From Microbaculum marinisediminis (GTDB taxonomy: Bacteria > Pseudomonadota > Alphaproteobacteria > Rhizobiales > Tepidamorphaceae), in assembly GCF_025397915.1 (NCBI RefSeq), contig NZ_JALIDZ010000006.1, forward strand, positions 248,001 to 312,000: a stretch of 64,000 nucleotides of DNA, in the 5' to 3' direction. Positions 28,236 to 37,075 of this stretch are shown piece by piece (position 1 is the stretch's first letter; each line of letters begins with the position of its first letter). A program made the translations under genes and the position numbers. A model generated the notes under the pieces. It did not search any database and was not told the origin of the DNA. It was given only the letters and a program-made list of their open reading frames with translations.

Positions 28236-28264
28236 GCGGGCGGCGGATGGTTTCCGCCGCCCGC
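28236..28264 (-). terminator. GC-rich hairpin downstream of the carbonic anhydrase gene
   Basis: An 11-bp perfect stem with a seven-base loop, 16 bp past the carbonic anhydrase stop codon. It has no T-run, so it may stabilise the mRNA end or act with Rho rather than terminate by itself. Confidence 0.3.
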
Positions 28265-28280
28265 CGCTTCGCTTGTCGTG

Positions 28281-28868
28281 TCAGCGCCGGCCCCTGGACT
28301 GTCCCGCCTTGGTTGCGGAAGGCACCTCGACCAGCTTGCCGGTCTTCACGTCGTAGATGTAGCCGTGGATCGGGATGCGTCCCGGCACCAGCGGATGGCT
28401 TCGGATGCGCTTGACGTCCTCGACGACGCTTTCGGCGAGGTCCGAGATGGTCAGCCAGTCGATGTACTTTCCTTCGGACGAGCCGCGACCCTTTCCGATG
28501 TCGTGCCAGCCGTCTTCGTCGACCGTCGCCGTCTCCAGGCTCTTGCCGAGGAGGCCGCGCATGACGTCGTCGGTAAAGGTCTCCATGCCGCAGTCGGTGT
28601 GATGGATGACAAACCACTCGCGCGTGCCCAGCAGCTTGTAGGAGATCACCAGCGAACGGATGGCGTCGTCGCTGGCCCGGCCGCCGGCATTGCGGATGAC
28701 ATGGGCATCGCCTTCCGCCAGGCCCGCGTATTTCGCCGGATCGAGCCGTGCGTCCATGCAGGTCAGGATCGCGAAGGCGCGCGCGGGCGGCATCGGCAGG
28801 TGGCCCTTGTCGAAGCCCTTGGCGTATTTCTTGTTGGCCGACAGCACTTCCTTGAGAAGCTTGCTCAT
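28281..28868 (-). CDS. Beta-class carbonic anhydrase
   Basis: Zinc enzyme of 195 residues interconverting CO2 and bicarbonate. The ligand set Cys37 (TCMDAR), His90 and Cys93 (HTDCGM) is intact, as is the Asp39-Arg41 dyad. ATG at 28868 is preceded by a near-perfect AGAGGAGG ribosome site. A longer in-frame start at 28931 lacks support. The C terminus ([17 protein letters not shown]) is typical. It is divergent from the YeeE/YedE transporter gene across nearly 400 bp. Confidence 0.94.
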   Translation of the reverse strand: MSKLLKEVLSANKKYAKGFDKGHLPMPPARAFAILTCMDARLDPAKYAGLAEGDAHVIRNAGGRASDDAIRSLVISYKLLGTREWFVIHHTDCGMETFTDDVMRGLLGKSLETATVDEDGWHDIGKGRGSSEGKYIDWLTISDLAESVVEDVKRIRSHPLVPGRIPIHGYIYDVKTGKLVEVPSATKAGQSRGRR

Positions 28869-29264
28869 GGATTCCTCCTCTGTAGCGGTTGCCCGCTGCT
28901 GGTATTGCCGCGCGTTGGCGGCTCCTTTCATTGGTCGAAATATGTACGGGTCATCTGGCCGCCTGTTCCGGCGGCTTCGGTTTTCTACGCAACGCGTACG
29001 CGGGACGCCTGGCGATAGGGCGGACCGTGTCCGATCCGCGAAAACGACTTCAGGTCCAAAATGCGGGCAAAAGTGTCGCCTCCGCCATTGCGGCGGTCAA
29101 GATGAGGGCTTGAGGCTGTCCGGAAAATCGGTTTTTCCTGCCGCTGCGGTTGCACGCCTCCGGAACCGTTTTCTGGAAACACATTCTCAAATTATGATAT
29201 GAACATATGAGAGGCGGGGGCACGGGGCCGGCAAGAGCCCGATCATGGTAGGAGACAAGCGGCG
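28869..29264. other. Intergenic region between carbonic anhydrase and YeeE/YedE genes
   Basis: 396 bp without a convincing gene. It contains a small inverted repeat (GGAAAA / TTTTCC, 29122-29138) and an AT-rich palindrome near the transporter (separate entry). The central part, with dispersed short stems, resembles the palindromic filler common between rhizobial genes; I see no RNA gene. Confidence 0.5.
29195..29210. promoter_or_regulatory. AT-rich palindrome upstream of the YeeE/YedE gene
   Basis: TGATATGAACATATGA is built on a perfect ATATG-AA-CATAT dyad, within an AT-rich island 55 bp before the start codon. ArsR-family sulfur sensors (BigR/SqrR) bind AT-rich dyads before such transporters, so an operator role is plausible but unproven. 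Confidence 0.4.
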
Positions 29265-30365
29265 ATGGACGAGATTTCCGTCAGGATTCTGGTGGCGGCG
29301 GCGGGTTTCGGTGCCGGCATCATCTTCGGTGCGACGGCGCAGCGGACCAATTTCTGCACGATGGGCTCCCTGTCCGACATCGTCTACATGGGCAGCTACA
29401 CCCGCTTCCGGGCGTGGCTTCTGGCGATCGCGATCGCCATCCTCACGAGCCAGGCGATGGACGCTGCCGGCATGGTCGAGCTCGACGGCTCGATCTATCT
29501 GACCTCCAACTTCGGCTGGCTGACGTCGATCATCGGTGGCCTGCTGTTCGGCTTCGGCATGGTGCTGGCCGGCGGTTGCGGCAACAAGGTGCTGGTGCGC
29601 GTCGGCGGCGGCAACCTGAAATCGGTCGTCGCCGTGCTGTTCCTCGGCATCTTCGCCTACATGACCCTGCGCGGCCTGATCGGCCTGGCCCGGCTCGAGC
29701 TCGAACGCTCCAATATCGACCTGACGCAATACGGCCACGAGACCCAGGGCATTCCGGATCTCCTCGCCAACACGCTGGCCGTGGACGCCGGCACGATCCG
29801 CTGGGTGGTCGCGCTGGTGGTTGCGCTCGGCTTCCTGTGGTTCTGCTTCAAGGACCGGGATTTCCGGTCCTCGCCGCGCGACATCGCCGCCGGTGTCATC
29901 ATCGGCCTGCTGATCCCGACCGGCTGGTGGATCACCGGCGTGCTCGGCTACGACGACTTCGAGCCGACGCAGCTCGCCTCCTTCACCTTCGTCGCGCCGA
30001 TCGGCGAGAGCATGCAGTACCTGATGACCTTCACCGGCGCGACGATCAATTTCGGCATCGCCACGGTCGGCGGCGTCATCGTCGGCTCGTTCCTGGCGTC
30101 GATCCTGTCGCGCGAGTTCCAGGTGGAATCCTTCACCGATGCCGCCGACACCATGCGGCACATGCTCGGCGGCGCGATGATGGGCGTCGGCGGCGTGCTG
30201 GCGCTCGGCTGCACGATCGGGCAGGGGCTGACCGGGCTGTCGACATTGGCGCTCGGCTCGTTCATCGCCTGGCTGTCGATCATCGCCGGCGGCGTTCTCG
30301 CGCTGAAATATCTCGAGGAAGGCTCGATGAGCGGCGCCTTCAGGGCGCTGATCGTCCGCTCCTGA
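29265..30365 (+). CDS. YeeE/YedE family sulfur-compound transporter (TsuA-like)
   Basis: Inner-membrane protein of 366 residues with about nine to ten helices in two related halves. The conserved cysteines that relay thiosulfate through the pore are visible: QRTNFCTMG (about residue 30), GGCGNK (about 105) and LGCTIGQGLTG (about 310). Family members import thiosulfate or move other sulfur species. ATG at 29265 has GGAG (29252-29255) upstream. The gene stands alone; no rhodanese or sulfur dioxygenase gene is adjacent. It converges with the thioesterase gene. Confidence 0.9.
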   Translation: MDEISVRILVAAAGFGAGIIFGATAQRTNFCTMGSLSDIVYMGSYTRFRAWLLAIAIAILTSQAMDAAGMVELDGSIYLTSNFGWLTSIIGGLLFGFGMVLAGGCGNKVLVRVGGGNLKSVVAVLFLGIFAYMTLRGLIGLARLELERSNIDLTQYGHETQGIPDLLANTLAVDAGTIRWVVALVVALGFLWFCFKDRDFRSSPRDIAAGVIIGLLIPTGWWITGVLGYDDFEPTQLASFTFVAPIGESMQYLMTFTGATINFGIATVGGVIVGSFLASILSREFQVESFTDAADTMRHMLGGAMMGVGGVLALGCTIGQGLTGLSTLALGSFIAWLSIIAGGVLALKYLEEGSMSGAFRALIVRS

Positions 30366-30391
30366 CGCCGCCGATCTCGCCGGCGGCCGGT

Positions 30392-30829
30392 CTAGTCGAC
30401 GGCGATCTCCCGGAGCGCCGCGCGCATCGGATCGGGCAGGGGCATCGGCCGGCGCGTGGTGCTGTCGACATAGACGTGGACGAAGCCGCCCTGCGCGGCC
30501 GCGGTCCCGGCGTCTTGGGCGAAGATGCCGATCCCGTATGCGACGCTGGACGAGCCGATGCGGTCGACCCGCAGGCCGCCTTCGATCGGCTCGGGAAACG
30601 CGAGCGGCGCGAAATAGTGGCAGTGCGAGTTGACGACGAGGCCGATCATGGCGCCGCCGAGCGGGTCGACGAGGCCGTTGTCGATCAGGAACCGGTTCAC
30701 CACCGTGTCGAACAGCGAGTAATAGACCACGTTGTTGAGATGGCCGTACTGGTCGTTGTCCATCCAGCGCGTGGTGATCGGCTGGAACAGGCGGTAACGG
30801 TCGCGGCTCTCGGGCGTCGCCCTCGTCAT
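30392..30829 (-). CDS. Acyl-CoA thioesterase, 4HBT (hotdog) family
   Basis: Hotdog-fold thioesterase of 145 residues. The active-site helix contains TTRWMDNDQYGHLNNVVYYS, the YbgC/4HBT pattern, and a second strand HCHYFAPLAF. The acyl-CoA substrate cannot be deduced. Its ATG (30829) overlaps the stop of the GNAT gene in an ATGA arrangement, so it is translated as the last gene of a minus-strand operon with RidA, GDPD and GNAT proteins. Confidence 0.9.
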   Translation of the reverse strand: MTRATPESRDRYRLFQPITTRWMDNDQYGHLNNVVYYSLFDTVVNRFLIDNGLVDPLGGAMIGLVVNSHCHYFAPLAFPEPIEGGLRVDRIGSSSVAYGIGIFAQDAGTAAAQGGFVHVYVDSTTRRPMPLPDPMRAALREIAVD

Positions 30830-32097
30830 TGGCTGTCTTTCTTGAACGGAGCGTGGTCTCTCAGCAGCCTGGCCTCCGCGTCGACATAGTGCCGCTCGCG
30901 ATCGAGATAGTCGGCGATCGCGTCGCGCAGGCCCGCATCGGCGATGTAGTGGGCGGAATAGGTGGTGACCGGCAGATAGCCACGCGACAGCTTGTGCTCG
31001 CCCTGGGCGCCGGCCTCGACGAAGGCCATGCGGTTGTCGATCGCGTGCTCGATCGCCTGGTAGTAGCAGACCTCGAAATGCAGGAACGGGTGGTCCTCGA
31101 CGCAGCCCCAGTGGCGGCCGTAGAGCGTCGTGTCGCCGGCGAAGTTGAGTGCGCCCGCGATCCAGCGGCCCGCGCGCCTGGCCATGACCAGGACGATGCG
31201 CTCGGCCATCGATGCGCCGATCTCCGAGAAGAACGCCCGGTTCAGATAGGGCCGGCCCCACTTGCGGCCGCCGGTATCCATGTAGAACGCGAAGAACGCG
31301 TCCCAATGGTCTTCCGTGATATCGGAGCCGGACAGGCGGACGATCTCGATGCCCTCGGAAAGGGCCTCGCGCCGCTCGCGGCGGATCGCCTTGCGCTTGC
31401 GCGACGACAGCGCGGCGAGAAATTCCTCGAAATCCGCATAGCCCTCGTTCGCCCAGTGGAACTGCCGGTCGGTGCGCTGCAGCGCGCCAACCTCCCCGAG
31501 CAGGTCCCACTCGTGCTTCGGCAGGAACGTCCAGTGGACCGACGACGCCTTGTGCCGTTTGCACAGTTCGACGGCGGCGGCGATCAGCGCATTGCGGTTG
31601 CGGTCGGCGTCGGGACCCGGCTGCGCCAACAGCCGAGGCCCCGTCACCGGTGTGAATGGCACGGACACCTGGAGCTTCGGATAATAGTGCCCGCCGGCCC
31701 GCTCGTAGGCGTCGGCCCAGCCGTGATCGAACACGTACTCGCCGTAGGAATGGTTCTTCAGATAGCAGGGCATCGCCGCGGCGATGACGCCGCCGTCCGT
31801 GCCGCCGTCCGTGCTGTCGTCCGTGCCGCGATCCTCGACCACGAGATGCTGCGGCAACCAGCCGGTCTTCGCTGCAACCGTTCCGGATGCTTCTAAGGAA
31901 TTCAGAAAAGCATGTGAAACAAATGGGTTATAGGTTTCCTCTGAAGTGATTTCAGAGGGGGTGCGTGACGCAGCCTCGGGCTGCGCCCGGGGATTGGCGC
32001 AGGCATCCCAGTCCGCGGCTGGAATGTCGCCCAGCCGGTCCACGACGCGGACCGAAATGGTCCCGCCGCCGGGTTCGGACGATTTCGAACGCGCCAT
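30826..32097 (-). CDS. GNAT-like acyltransferase of the COG3146/FemAB-like group
   Basis: Protein of 423 residues with two GNAT/FemAB-like halves. Conserved segments include ETYNPFVSHAFLNSLEASG (about 54-72) and YGEYVFDHGWADAY, GGHYYPKLQVSVPFTPVTGPRLL and the C-terminal SRGYLPVTTYSAHYI. This group is often annotated as peptidoglycan or secondary-metabolite acyltransferase, but its substrate is not established. Two low-complexity insertions stand out: residues 37-53 (encoded by AT-rich DNA with an 8-bp inverted repeat) and TDDSTDGGTDGG. It lies between the GDPD gene (26 bp gap) and the thioesterase (4-bp overlap). Confidence 0.85.
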   Translation of the reverse strand: MARSKSSEPGGGTISVRVVDRLGDIPAADWDACANPRAQPEAASRTPSEITSEETYNPFVSHAFLNSLEASGTVAAKTGWLPQHLVVEDRGTDDSTDGGTDGGVIAAAMPCYLKNHSYGEYVFDHGWADAYERAGGHYYPKLQVSVPFTPVTGPRLLAQPGPDADRNRNALIAAAVELCKRHKASSVHWTFLPKHEWDLLGEVGALQRTDRQFHWANEGYADFEEFLAALSSRKRKAIRRERREALSEGIEIVRLSGSDITEDHWDAFFAFYMDTGGRKWGRPYLNRAFFSEIGASMAERIVLVMARRAGRWIAGALNFAGDTTLYGRHWGCVEDHPFLHFEVCYYQAIEHAIDNRMAFVEAGAQGEHKLSRGYLPVTTYSAHYIADAGLRDAIADYLDRERHYVDAEARLLRDHAPFKKDSQ

Positions 32098-32123
32098 CGC
32101 TCAAGTCCCCGCCACGAGATGTT

Positions 32124-32867
32124 TCAGGCCCGGAACCCCTCGAAGGTGATCTGATCGGCCCAGGTATCGCTGCGCCGGCGCTGTTTTTCGGACCGGACCG
32201 TCCAGGTAATCAGCGGCAGGCCGAAGACCCAGCGCAGCGCCATCGGCGCCACCGCCGGCAGGTCGTCCACGCTATACGAAACGAAATGCGGTTTGGTTCG
32301 CCAGCCATGGAGAAGATGGCGCAGCCTGAACACGTCCCACCACGTCATTCCTTCGGGTTTGTCCTGCCGGAAGGATTCGGCGACGATCCCGCGCGGCAAA
32401 GCCGGAGCGATACGGCGAAACGCATCGACGGTCCCGGGGTCGAACGACATGACCGCGACGCGACCCTCGTAATCCTTCAGGACGTCGGCGATCCGGGCAC
32501 AGAATTCGGGCATTCCCGTGAAGTCGGTCTTCACCTCGACGATAACCGGCACGTGATCGCTCACCACCGCGAGGAAGTCGCTGAGCGTCGGTATGCGGTC
32601 GTCCGTCCCCTTGAAGGCGATGCCGGCCAGTTCTTTGGCCGACAGGGCGGAAACAGGCCCGGAGCCCGTCGTCAGCCGGTCGAGCGTGAAGTCGTGGAAG
32701 ACGACCGGGACCAAGTCCCGGTCGGGCTGGACGTCGAGCTCGATGGAATAGCCGGCCTCCATCGCCGCCCGCGCCGCCGAAAGCGTGTTCTCGATGACGC
32801 CGTTTTTGGCGTCATGCAGCCCGCGATGGGCGATGGGGCGGGCGGTGAGCCAGTCGAGGCCGGCCAT
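32124..32867 (-). CDS. Glycerophosphodiester phosphodiesterase (UgpQ-like)
   Basis: Cytoplasmic enzyme of 247 residues, without signal peptide, that hydrolyses glycerophosphodiesters to glycerol-3-phosphate and an alcohol. The TIM-barrel catalytic residues are clear: HRG (14-16), Glu26 in IEN, ELD (43-45) and His58 in FHD. EVKTD supplies a further acidic ligand. It begins 8 bp after the RidA gene, in the same operon. Confidence 0.93.
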   Translation of the reverse strand: MAGLDWLTARPIAHRGLHDAKNGVIENTLSAARAAMEAGYSIELDVQPDRDLVPVVFHDFTLDRLTTGSGPVSALSAKELAGIAFKGTDDRIPTLSDFLAVVSDHVPVIVEVKTDFTGMPEFCARIADVLKDYEGRVAVMSFDPGTVDAFRRIAPALPRGIVAESFRQDKPEGMTWWDVFRLRHLLHGWRTKPHFVSYSVDDLPAVAPMALRWVFGLPLITWTVRSEKQRRRSDTWADQITFEGFRA

Positions 32868-32875
32868 GTGATCCC

Positions 32876-33340
32876 TTAGGCGACCTCGAAGATGCCTTCG
32901 ACCTCGACGGCGACGCCGAGCGGCAGCGCCGAGGTTCCGACGGCGGCACGGGCGTGCTTGCCCTTGTCGCCGAGCGCCTCGGCGATCAGGTCGGACGCGC
33001 CGTTGACGACCTTGGGCTGGTCACGGAAATCGGGCGTGCAGTTGACGTAACCGTTGAGCTTCACGCAGCGCGTCACCTTTTCCAGGTCGCCGACCGCCAT
33101 CTTCATCACCGCGAGCAGGTTGATGGCGCACAGCCGCGCGGCCGCCATGCCCTGTTCGATGCTGTAGTCGTCGCCGAGCTTGCCGACATGCTCGATCCCG
33201 TTCGGTCCCATCGGCACCTGGCCGGAGCAGTAGACGAGGTTGCCGGTCTTCACGAACGGCACGTAGTTGGCGGCAGGCGCCGGCGGCGTGGGCAGGGTGA
33301 TGCCCATGGCGGCCAGGCGGGATTCGACGGTATCGGACAT
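32876..33340 (-). CDS. RidA family protein (YjgF-like enamine/imine deaminase)
   Basis: Small enzyme of 154 residues of the RidA superfamily, which hydrolyses reactive enamines or imines released by PLP enzymes. The conserved SGQVPMGPNG, the arginine in TRCVKLNGYVN and the C-terminal VGTSALPLGVAVEVEGIFEV are all present. This longer version (about 155 residues) is the form often found next to GDPD genes in Rhizobiales. ATG at 33340 is preceded by AGGAGA. First gene of the four-gene minus-strand operon ending at 30392. Confidence 0.92.
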   Translation of the reverse strand: MSDTVESRLAAMGITLPTPPAPAANYVPFVKTGNLVYCSGQVPMGPNGIEHVGKLGDDYSIEQGMAAARLCAINLLAVMKMAVGDLEKVTRCVKLNGYVNCTPDFRDQPKVVNGASDLIAEALGDKGKHARAAVGTSALPLGVAVEVEGIFEVA

Positions 33341-33486
33341 GCGTAAGTCTCCTAGAGTGTCGGCGCAGTGCCATCGTTGATCCCCGATTTCGCGACGGCA
33401 TGCAAGGCGCCGCCCCGCGCGCCCTTGTAAAAACATCATGTGATGCGAGATTGTCGAAACATCGGAACGCTGAAGGGATTCGCCTA

Positions 33487-34308
33487 ATGCTCATGCCGCG
33501 CCTCGGCCGGTTCGCCTTTGCCGCAACGCTGGTGCTGGTCGCGACACCGCTCCAGGCGGGTGTGCCGACCATCGCCTCGCACCGGGCCGTCTACGACCTC
33601 GAGATCGATCGCACCCAGGGCGGGGGCGGTTCGTCGGACATCGAGGGGCGGCTGGTCCTGGAGACGATGGGGTCGGCCTGCGAGGGGTTCACGGTGACGA
33701 CGCGCTTCGTCACCCGTATCACCGGCACGCGGCGCAGCCTCGTCAACGACCTGCGCTCGACCACCTGGGAGGCCGGCGACGGCTCCAGCTACCGCTTCGT
33801 CACGAAGAACTATCTCGACCAGGACCTGGCGGACGAGACCGACGGTATCGCGACACGCGAGGATGGAACGATCACGGTCGACCTGAGCGTCCCCGAGGAC
33901 GCGGAGTTCTCGCTCGACTCCGAGATCCTGTTCCCGACCCAGCATGTGATGCGCATTCTCCAGGCCGCGGAGTCGGGAGAGAAGATCGTCGCCGCCGACG
34001 TCTATGACGGCTCCGATACGGGCCGGAAGACCTATTCGACCACCACCGTGATCGGCGCGCGCCGGGAGCCCGCCGGCGACGAGGGCCAGACCGGAGACGA
34101 GGTGCTCGGTGAGCTGGCCAGCTGGCCGGTGACGGTCGCCTACTTCGACAACGATGCGGAGAACAAGGACCTGCCGTCCTACGAGTTCAGCTACGATCTG
34201 TTCTCGAACGGCGTCAGCCGCAAGATCGTGCTCGACTATGGCGACTTCACCCTGGTCGGCGACCTGTCCGCGATCGAGTTCCTCGACGCTGAGCCCTGCG
34301 AGCAGTAG
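33487..34308 (+). CDS. eipB: EipB/DUF1849 cell-envelope integrity protein
   Basis: Periplasmic protein of 273 residues. A signal peptide (about 1-24, ending LQAG) is followed by SHRAVYDLEI, the hallmark start of DUF1849. Two cysteines, Cys65 (SACEGF) and Cys271 (EPCEQ), correspond to the disulfide that closes the spiral beta-barrel of Brucella EipB, which is needed for envelope integrity. The start at 33487 has AAGGGA upstream; ATG at 33493 is an alternative. It is divergent from ridA and converges with dinB. Confidence 0.9.
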   Translation: MLMPRLGRFAFAATLVLVATPLQAGVPTIASHRAVYDLEIDRTQGGGGSSDIEGRLVLETMGSACEGFTVTTRFVTRITGTRRSLVNDLRSTTWEAGDGSSYRFVTKNYLDQDLADETDGIATREDGTITVDLSVPEDAEFSLDSEILFPTQHVMRILQAAESGEKIVAADVYDGSDTGRKTYSTTTVIGARREPAGDEGQTGDEVLGELASWPVTVAYFDNDAENKDLPSYEFSYDLFSNGVSRKIVLDYGDFTLVGDLSAIEFLDAEPCEQ

Positions 34309-34336
34309 GGCGGGGCCTGCCCGGGCCTACCCGGAG

Positions 34337-35626
34337 CTACTTCGACCGGTCCCGCGGCGCGGTCCCCGAAAACGCGATCCCGCGCGTCACGGCGTCGCGG
34401 CCGAACTTGTCGCGCACCGCGTCGACGGCGCGTTCCGCGGCCGCACGGCGGGCCGGTCCCGTATCGATGAGGTCGGTCAGGGCGTCGGCGTCCTCGGCAC
34501 CGAACTCCGAGACGCCGATGCCGATCAGCCGGAACGCGGTGCCGTCGGCGGCGTCGGCGAGCAGCCGCTGGCCGCTTTCGAAGATGCGGTCGGCGAGCTG
34601 GGTCGGCGAGGACAGCGTGTGCGAGCGGGTCAGCGTGCGGAACCCGGCCGTCTTGAGCTTCAGCGTCACCGTGCGCCCGCTCAACTGCGCCGTCTTGAGC
34701 CGGCGCGAGACCGTTTCGCTCAGGCCCCACAGGATCGTCCTCAATCGGACCGGATCTGAAATGTCATCCTCGAACGTCGTTTCGGAGCTGACGCTCTTGG
34801 CCGGCCTGTCGGGTGAGACGCGCCGGTCGTCCTCGCCGCGCGCCAGATGCGCGAGCCGCATCCCCGTCGCGCCGTAGCGCCGCGCCAGGTCGGTTTCCGG
34901 TATCCGCTGCAGGTCTCCGATCCTGGTGATGCCGTCCCTGGCCAGCTTCGTTTGCATGGCCGCGCCGACGCCGAAGATCAGGCCGACCGGCTTGTCGCGC
35001 AGGAAGTCCAGCGTCTCCGCCTTGCCGATGACCGAGAAGCCGCGCGGCTTCTTCAGGTCGGAGGCGATCTTGGCGAGGAACTTGTTGTGGCTGAGGCCGA
35101 CCGAGATGGTGATGCCGATCTCGGTCTCGACGCGGTGGGCGAAGCGGACCAGCGTGCTCGCCGGCGCCATGCGATGGACGGCCTGTGTGCCGGTTAGATC
35201 GAGGAAGGCCTCGTCGATCGACAGCGGCTCGACCAGCGGCGTCAGCTCCAGCATCAGCGCACGGACTTGGCGGCCGACGGCGGAATACTTCTCCATGTTC
35301 GGCTTGATGACGACGGCGTTCGGGCAGAGCTTCAGCGCCTTGAACATCGGCATCGCCGAGCGCACGCCGTCGATGCGGGCGATATAGCAGGCCGTCGACA
35401 CGACGCCGCGCTTGCCGCCGCCGATGATCAGCGGCCTGTCGGCGAGGCTGGGGTCGTCGCGCTTCTCGATCGCCGCGTAGAAGGCATCGCAGTCCACATG
35501 GGCGACGGACAGGTCGAACAGCTCGGCGTGGCGCACGAGCCGGGGCCCGCCGCAGGACGGGCAGCGCGCCGCCCCGTCGGGCGGGCGCGTCGAACAATCG
35601 AGGCAGAGAGTGGGCAGTCCCGACAT
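34337..35626 (-). CDS. dinB: DNA polymerase IV with N-terminal zinc ribbon
   Basis: Y-family translesion polymerase of 429 residues. Before the palm domain there is a four-cysteine zinc-ribbon-like module (Cys8, Cys11, Cys22, Cys25) not found in E. coli DinB. The catalytic acids are Asp45 in HVDCDAFY and Asp137-Glu138 in SIDEAFLD. The little-finger domain follows (about 290-420). The C terminus has no clear beta-clamp motif that I could identify. I found no GTTC-N7-GTTC LexA box upstream, so SOS control is not supported by sequence. It lies 66 bp after the ROK kinase gene. Confidence 0.94.
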   Translation of the reverse strand: MSGLPTLCLDCSTRPPDGAARCPSCGGPRLVRHAELFDLSVAHVDCDAFYAAIEKRDDPSLADRPLIIGGGKRGVVSTACYIARIDGVRSAMPMFKALKLCPNAVVIKPNMEKYSAVGRQVRALMLELTPLVEPLSIDEAFLDLTGTQAVHRMAPASTLVRFAHRVETEIGITISVGLSHNKFLAKIASDLKKPRGFSVIGKAETLDFLRDKPVGLIFGVGAAMQTKLARDGITRIGDLQRIPETDLARRYGATGMRLAHLARGEDDRRVSPDRPAKSVSSETTFEDDISDPVRLRTILWGLSETVSRRLKTAQLSGRTVTLKLKTAGFRTLTRSHTLSSPTQLADRIFESGQRLLADAADGTAFRLIGIGVSEFGAEDADALTDLIDTGPARRAAAERAVDAVRDKFGRDAVTRGIAFSGTAPRDRSK

Positions 35627-35692
35627 GGCCGTGCCTGGCGAGCGACGAGATCGGCCCGACTATAGCGCGTCGGGCCGTCGGCGGCATCCATC

Positions 35693-36622
35693 TCAGCGCG
35701 AGGGGGCCTCTCCGGTCCACAGCCGCGCCGCGCCGCGCACGCCGCTGGCATCGCCGTGCGCCGGCGGCCGGATGTCGATCTTCGGCTTGTCGGCGAAGAC
35801 ATAGGGCGCCATCGCCGGAGGCACCCGCGCGTAGAGATGGGGAAGTTGTGACAGCCCGCCGCCGAACACGATGACCGCCGGGTCGATGATGTTGGTGATC
35901 ATCGCCAGCGCCCGGGCGAGCCGCGAAACGTGGCGCTCGAGCGCCGCCTCGCAGGCCGGATCGTCGGCGGCGCGGGCGGCGATCTCGGGACCCGACAGGG
36001 CGCGGCCCGTCGCCTGTGCGAAGTCCCGTTCCAGCCCGCTTCCCGACAGCCAGGTCTCCAGGCACCCCAGCCGGCCGCACCAGCAGCGCGGGCCTGGATG
36101 CTCCTCGGCGGTGGACCAGGGGAGGGGCGTGTGGCCCCATTCGCCGCCGCAGCGGTTCGGCCCCTCGACGATCCGCCCGCCGACGACCACGCCGCCGCCG
36201 CAGCCGGTGCCCATGATGACGCCGAACACGCTGTCCGCGCCCGCCGCGGCGCCGTCGGTGGCCTCGGACAGGGCAAAGCAGTTGGCGTCGTTGGAAAAGC
36301 GCGCGGGCCGGCCGAGCGCGGCCTGCACGTCCTCGGCGAAGGGCTTATCGTTGAGCCACACCGAATTGGAGTTCTGGACGCGGCCGGTCACCGGCGAGAT
36401 CGAGCCGGGCATGCCGATGCCGACCGTGCCGGTTCCACCGGCTTGCGTCTCCAGCGCGCCGATCGCGTCCACCACTGCCGCGATCGTCGCGCGGTAGTCG
36501 TCGCGCGGCGCCGGCCCGCGCGTCTCGGCGACGACCGTATCGGCATCATCGAAGACGATCCCGGCGATCTTCGTGCCGCCGAGGTCAATTCCGATGCGCA
36601 GGCCGGTGCTGGATGTGTCCAT
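35693..36622 (-). CDS. ROK-family sugar kinase (N-acetylglucosamine/fructokinase type)
   Basis: ATP-dependent sugar kinase of 309 residues. The phosphate loop is GIDLGGTK (11-18), the catalytic aspartate lies in FSNDANCFAL, and the ROK zinc site is GEWGHTPL with CWCGRLGCLETW. No DNA-binding domain precedes the kinase, so it is an enzyme rather than a NagC-type regulator. GlcNAc and fructose are the commonest substrates for this size class; sequence alone does not choose. ATG at 36622 has only a weak ribosome site. The DUF3572 gene ends 19 bp upstream. Confidence 0.9.
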   Translation of the reverse strand: MDTSSTGLRIGIDLGGTKIAGIVFDDADTVVAETRGPAPRDDYRATIAAVVDAIGALETQAGGTGTVGIGMPGSISPVTGRVQNSNSVWLNDKPFAEDVQAALGRPARFSNDANCFALSEATDGAAAGADSVFGVIMGTGCGGGVVVGGRIVEGPNRCGGEWGHTPLPWSTAEEHPGPRCWCGRLGCLETWLSGSGLERDFAQATGRALSGPEIAARAADDPACEAALERHVSRLARALAMITNIIDPAVIVFGGGLSQLPHLYARVPPAMAPYVFADKPKIDIRPPAHGDASGVRGAARLWTGEAPSR

Positions 36623-36641
36623 TCGGGCCAGATCCGCTGTT

Positions 36642-36926
36642 TCAGAACATTTTGTCCGGCTCGCCGAGCGCCATCCGCGCCGCCGGCACGGATCGGGCCG
36701 AAATGCCGGAATCCTCGGCGAACATGAGCAGAAGTGGCTCGTCGGCAAGGAGATAGTCGAGAACGGCGGCCAGGAAGCCCGGTTCGCGGGCGACGTCGCG
36801 CAGCCGGTCCGGTCCGATTCCGGCATTCGCCAGAAAGCCGGAGACGCGATCGGGGTCCCGGGCCAGGAAAGAGAGGGCTTCGATCGCCACGGCCTGCGCC
36901 GCTTCGCGGCTGTTCAAGTTGGTCAT
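36642..36926 (-). CDS. DUF3572 family protein
   Basis: Small alphaproteobacterial protein of 94 residues with mostly helical content: [19 protein letters not shown], then a GIGPDRLR turn and [16 protein letters not shown]. Its function is unknown. Family members are almost always divergent from divK, as here, which suggests a shared control region. The 149-bp gap to the divK start holds no recognisable CtrA box. Confidence 0.88.
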   Translation of the reverse strand: MTNLNSREAAQAVAIEALSFLARDPDRVSGFLANAGIGPDRLRDVAREPGFLAAVLDYLLADEPLLLMFAEDSGISARSVPAARMALGEPDKMF

Positions 36927-37075
36927 GTCCAGTATCTGGTTTGCTTTTGCGTAAGGAATCCCCGGTAAGGTTACAGCGGATCACGGGAACACATAAACCC
37001 GCCACCGAGCCGGTACGGCAGATCCGTGAACGCACCGGCGCCGCCGCGCGCCGGCCCATTGGGGACGTCGGAACA

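Noticed and set aside
28236-28264. Classical intrinsic terminator for carbonic anhydrase
   Set aside because: The stem is strong but no T-run follows; listed only as a low-confidence hairpin.
35627-35692. LexA box before dinB
   Set aside because: No GTTC-N7-GTTC pair is present in the 66-bp gap.
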